Source: Strix aluco (taxonomy: Eukaryota > Chordata > Aves > Strigiformes > Strigidae). From it: a stretch of DNA of 64,000 nucleotides. The notes under the pieces were generated by a model. It was not told the DNA's origin, searched no databases, and saw nothing but the letters and a program-made list of their open reading frames with translations. The stretch lies in contig NC_133971.1 in the NCBI RefSeq assembly GCF_031877795.1, positions 46,696,892-46,760,891 of the forward strand. The letters run 5' to 3'. The position numbers and the translations under genes were made by a program. Each line of letters begins with the position of its first letter. Positions within the stretch are counted from its first letter, which is position 1. Below are positions 60,523-64,000 of this stretch, piece by piece.

Positions 60523-61499
60523 GCCTACAGTAATCCATATAAAGCAATATCACCCAATTAAGACTGTAGTCAACCTTGCCTGCACTCCTAATAATTCAGC
60601 ATTTCTGTTCCATGAGCTAGACTTGAAATGAACTTTTCTAAAGAGATCCTCAGACCTGTGCTCAAGGTTTAGTAAACAAGGATTGATCAGAAACAGAAGC
60701 CTTTATCTTCAGTTCACTGAAGTAAGGGTAGGGTACATCAAGAAACAAAACAGGTATATATGCCCCTTTCTGGATGGGAAGCAAACCCATACACCTTATC
60801 ATTCTTTACTTCTCACTGTAAAAAGCAGGTGACAGTTTGCACAGGTATTTGCAAGACCTCCTGTTTTCTTCTTTCTTCCTACAAAAAGCAAATGAAAACA
60901 TTTATGACTCTTACTCAAATCTCTAACACACTGACCAACTCTAGCATCTATGGAGCATGGCATTCTCCTTCACACTTCTTTCCCAGGAGTGCCTATACAA
61001 TCATTCACCTCTATCTTCTTGGACAGAAGATTAAAAAAAAAAAGAGATCAGACTCAAGCAAGTACACATTCTTCATTTGAACTGGAAAATATGAAAGTAG
61101 TTATCTGAAAATCCTTTCTACATCAATAATCTAGTTATGAATATTATTTTTCAACAATAGGTTGAAAAAAATCCATCTTTCCCTTCTGATGGATAAAAAC
61201 ATTAGGAGAAAGTAAAAACATTTTGACAGGAACAAAACTCTACCTAAGCATGTTTTTACAGTCCGCCCTTTTATTACTACTAGAAGAAGTCTATTTTGGA
61301 GAGGCAGACAGATCAGCAAAAAAAGGTTTGCTACTCTGGTTCAAGATTCATGGACGGTTCCTATCAGTCTTTGTCAACAACTTTCTTCTGGTCTCTTTGG
61401 AAACTCTTCTGGCAATTGCCAGACATCTGCAGATATTGTCAAATAATCTGCAAGATTTGAGCAACTCACAGAAACAAAAAACCTCCTGGTTCATAAAAG

Positions 61500-61548
61500 G
61501 TTTGGGTTTTTGCTTGGTTTGGTTTGGTTTTGGTCTGGGTTTTGATTT

Positions 61549-61580
<32 letters not shown>
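61500..61580. repeat. T/G-rich low-complexity tract
   Basis: Runs of TTTGG and GTTTT units ending in four GTTTT-type repeats. Simple sequence; the Phe/Gly-rich C-terminus of the 61223-61594 frame is its translation. Confidence 0.8.
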
Positions 61581-61581
<1 letters not shown>

Positions 61582-64000
61582 AAATCACAGTTGAAGTCAT
61601 ACTAATCTAAGCTGATTTCAGCTTTAAAGGAGTAATAGTAATTTTCTGCTTGGGTCAATGCACTGCCATATGATAACAAAGAACAAATTTCACCGTTTCC
61701 CAACACATTTATATGCTTTTAAAAGAGGAAGCAGAGAAGCTCTAACAACCTGTTTCATGATCCTTTTCTTGAAATTCTTCAAACTGACTTCAAAACTGAA
61801 TAGTATTTCTTGACAGTGGTTTCACTTTGTGGTAGAACTCTTTCTTTCCAAGACAGCATGTGTCCTAAGGTGGTTTTTTATTAGTTGAAGATGACTGTTT
61901 AAGAAACTTTGAGAGAAGCTTTGTAGAAAGCTTCGCACCAGATAGCAGAAGACCGTCCTGCCTCACTCTGGGTTGGTCTCTATCAAAGAGATAGAGATCA
62001 TGGAGAAAGAGACCTCAGTCCTTCCCATATACATACACTAGACACATCCACCAAATACACAACCAAATATGATCAAGTATAATTGCCCGTGCATGGCTTA
62101 GTTTAGATGGGAGGAAAACAGTGTTCATCTTTTCAGAAAAACTTGTGACCTCTGAAAGCATAAGTGAACCAAAGGGTATTGGTAGTCAGAAACACAGCAT
62201 CAGTCATGTTTCTCTAGAATCACAAATGCCAAGTTTCCCTCTAGTCTACTACTGCTGAAAACAGCTCTAGGAACAGTCTCAGTAAACTGAAGAACCAAGG
62301 ATGAACACACCTGAAACAGAGCAAAATATTTACCTTTAAAAAAACCTAACAAAGACTCATTTAAAGGAGCACAAGAGATTGACAGGAGTGCTTCAGTTCC
62401 ATTAGCAGTAAGGCTACAACTGTATGATCTTACAATTATAAATTCTGTACCTTGCTAAAAAGAACTAATACCAGAAGTTAATTCTCTGTGACATCAGTAA
62501 AATATTTTGCAACCTGACCAAAAAAGTTCATTTGGTACAAGTCTGATAATGCAGAGTAAATGAAGCACTGTTAACACTCAGTAGTCTGATGAAAGATGAG
62601 AGGCACAATTCATCTCTTAGCAGATTTGTATACAATAGTAGTGGAAAAAATGGGGTTATTGAGTTATGTTTTTGCACCTAAAAATTCTGTTAACAAGAAA
62701 TACATGCACATTTTTCCATGAACAGTCACAGAATTACGTTTCCGAAAACGAGTATTTTAAACTAGGTTTCAAATTAGAAGTGTTGCAATGTCAAAGATTA
62801 ACTTAAGCTCCTCAATTATACACAAATGGGACATTAACTGCTAAACTGAAAATCTCTAACAACTTTAAGCATTTTGATAACAGATCTTATCCTGGTTTGT
62901 ATTTAGTTCCTTCAAAATTAACCAGTTCTTCAAAAGTTTAGTTTGAAGAGCACATATAAAAAGAAGCATATGCATCACATTGGCTGTTTCCTGCTACCCT
63001 CTAAGGCTAACAAACTTAAAAGTACCAGACCCACTACCTAATAATGAGACACATTAACTGTGGAACAGATTAGTTTCTGAGATATATGGTCCTTTAGAAG
63101 CTTGACAAGGGCCAGTAATAGTAAGACAAAGTTAAGCCTGCATATAACAGTAAATCTTCAGGCTAGCCCCATGCTTTGTTTTGTATGTAAACTAATTTTT
63201 TACTTGCTATGTTCAAAAATGAGTCAGAAAGTCTCTCAAAACAACTTCTGCTGATTTTTATGCTTATAATCACAATAAGGTACTGTAAAAATTTGAAAAA
63301 AAGACATAGAAAATACTCCTTCATTTCATTACCAATCTCAGTAACTGAATTCTTCACTCTTCAAAACAATAAAGCCAGACTTCATGCCTAAGCAATTCCT
63401 TAGTGATACCACAGAATGCTGTATTTTACCTTCAGAAAGGTTCCCGTTAAGACAAATGAATGAGAAAGATTCACACTACCTTTTTAATTCACAAAATCTT
63501 AGGGAAATTGATTTGCTTCATCTAACACATTGCTATCTTGACTTCTTGAAGGAGAGGTGACTTGCAACTTAAAACTGCTTACATCAAATACCTAACCTTT
63601 CAAGCTGTTCCTAAGGACCTTTCAAGACCTGTGGCACTTCACTGGGAAGTTTTTAATCTGAGATTTTAATCTAAGCTCCTTTTAAAGAATTTCCAAATGG
63701 GAAAACAGAAAGAGAAAGGTTAAGAGGAAGACTAGTTAGCAAGTGATGAAAAAAGTACAGGTTAGTACAGTCTTTATCAGTGCATAAGCAGTTTGCAGTT
63801 CATGCAGAGAAGGAAACAATTCGGTGTTGTATAACTGACATTTCTGGGAACTGAGGCAAACAAAAATAAAGTCACAGGAAGCTGCTGAATGAATTGCTGG
63901 GAGGTACAAGTTGCTCTCATTAATAAGGCTACACAAACTAGAAAGACAGCGTGCCATACTACAGCATTTTTAGATTATTCTATATAGAGATAAGTGGAAG

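Larger units (their letters stand above)
54916..64000 (-). other. CSNK1G3: upstream CSNK1G3 intron (continues off window)
   Basis: No further CSNK1G3 exon found by eye up to the window end. Contains four CR1 pieces (56012-59526), an 18-bp minisatellite (60280-60522) and a T/G-rich tract (about 61500-61580). The remaining sequence is AT-rich and featureless. Confidence 0.7.

Noticed and set aside
60273..60553. Two minus-strand repetitive proteins (MVGYGV and MELWLV repeats)
   Set aside because: Frames stay open only because the 18-bp unit is a multiple of three and lacks stops. No start context, no flanking coding sequence.
1..64000. tRNA, rRNA, CRISPR arrays, bacterial-type operons
   Set aside because: None seen; the repeats present are retroelements or simple sequence, and the direct repeats do not have array-like spacer structure.

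Overview
This is bird nuclear DNA. Evidence: many CR1 LINE copies ending in the avian CR1 3' signature (repeats of ATTCTGTG/ATTCTATG), solo LTRs of avian ERVL and ERVK type, an AT-rich background, and short spliced exons instead of long genes. There are no bacterial operons, tRNA or rRNA genes, or CRISPR arrays. Most of the longer open frames lie inside repeats.

The one gene I can place firmly is the 3' end of CSNK1G3 (casein kinase 1 gamma 3), on the minus strand. Its last coding exon (48190-48244) encodes the palmitoylation-type tail CCCFFKRRKRKTIQRHK and a stop. The exon before it (54809-54915) joins in phase. The 3' UTR runs down from 48189, and everything from 54916 to the right edge is upstream intron. 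As I recall, CSNK1G3 is Z-linked in chicken, so a Z (or W gametolog) origin is the working inference.

The second gene-like locus is an HSFY/HSFX-type heat-shock-factor-like unprocessed pseudogene (31981-33457, plus strand). It keeps the intron inside the HSF DNA-binding domain. Exon 1 has three in-frame stops, but exon 2 is open for about 200 codons. A second partial copy of its N-terminal segment lies at about 30275-30450.

Layout. 1-7.0 kb: two ERVL-type LTRs, the second split by an ERVK-type solo LTR. 7-17.4 kb: AT-rich unique DNA. 17.46-18.66 kb: a solo LTR with a perfect 5-bp target-site duplication (TSD), then a CR1. 22-25.8 kb: two probable antisense LTRs. 27-30.1 kb: a CR1 interrupted by an LTR that is itself interrupted by another LTR; its ORF1 esterase remnant is at the far end. 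30.3-33.5 kb: the HSFY-like copies. 35.8-45 kb: a dense CR1 graveyard, including an LTR inside a CR1 and a CR1 inside a CR1 inside a CR1, plus an unclassified 0.76-kb-spaced direct repeat. 45.6-54.9 kb: CSNK1G3 3' UTR, last exon, last intron and penultimate exon. 55-64 kb: upstream CSNK1G3 intron with four CR1 pieces and a perfect 18-bp minisatellite.

Nothing here works together as a pathway. The window is a gene end plus a flanking gene-poor stretch built by repeated retrotransposon insertion. Its main value is the insertion order that the TSDs record and the HSFY-like pseudogene.
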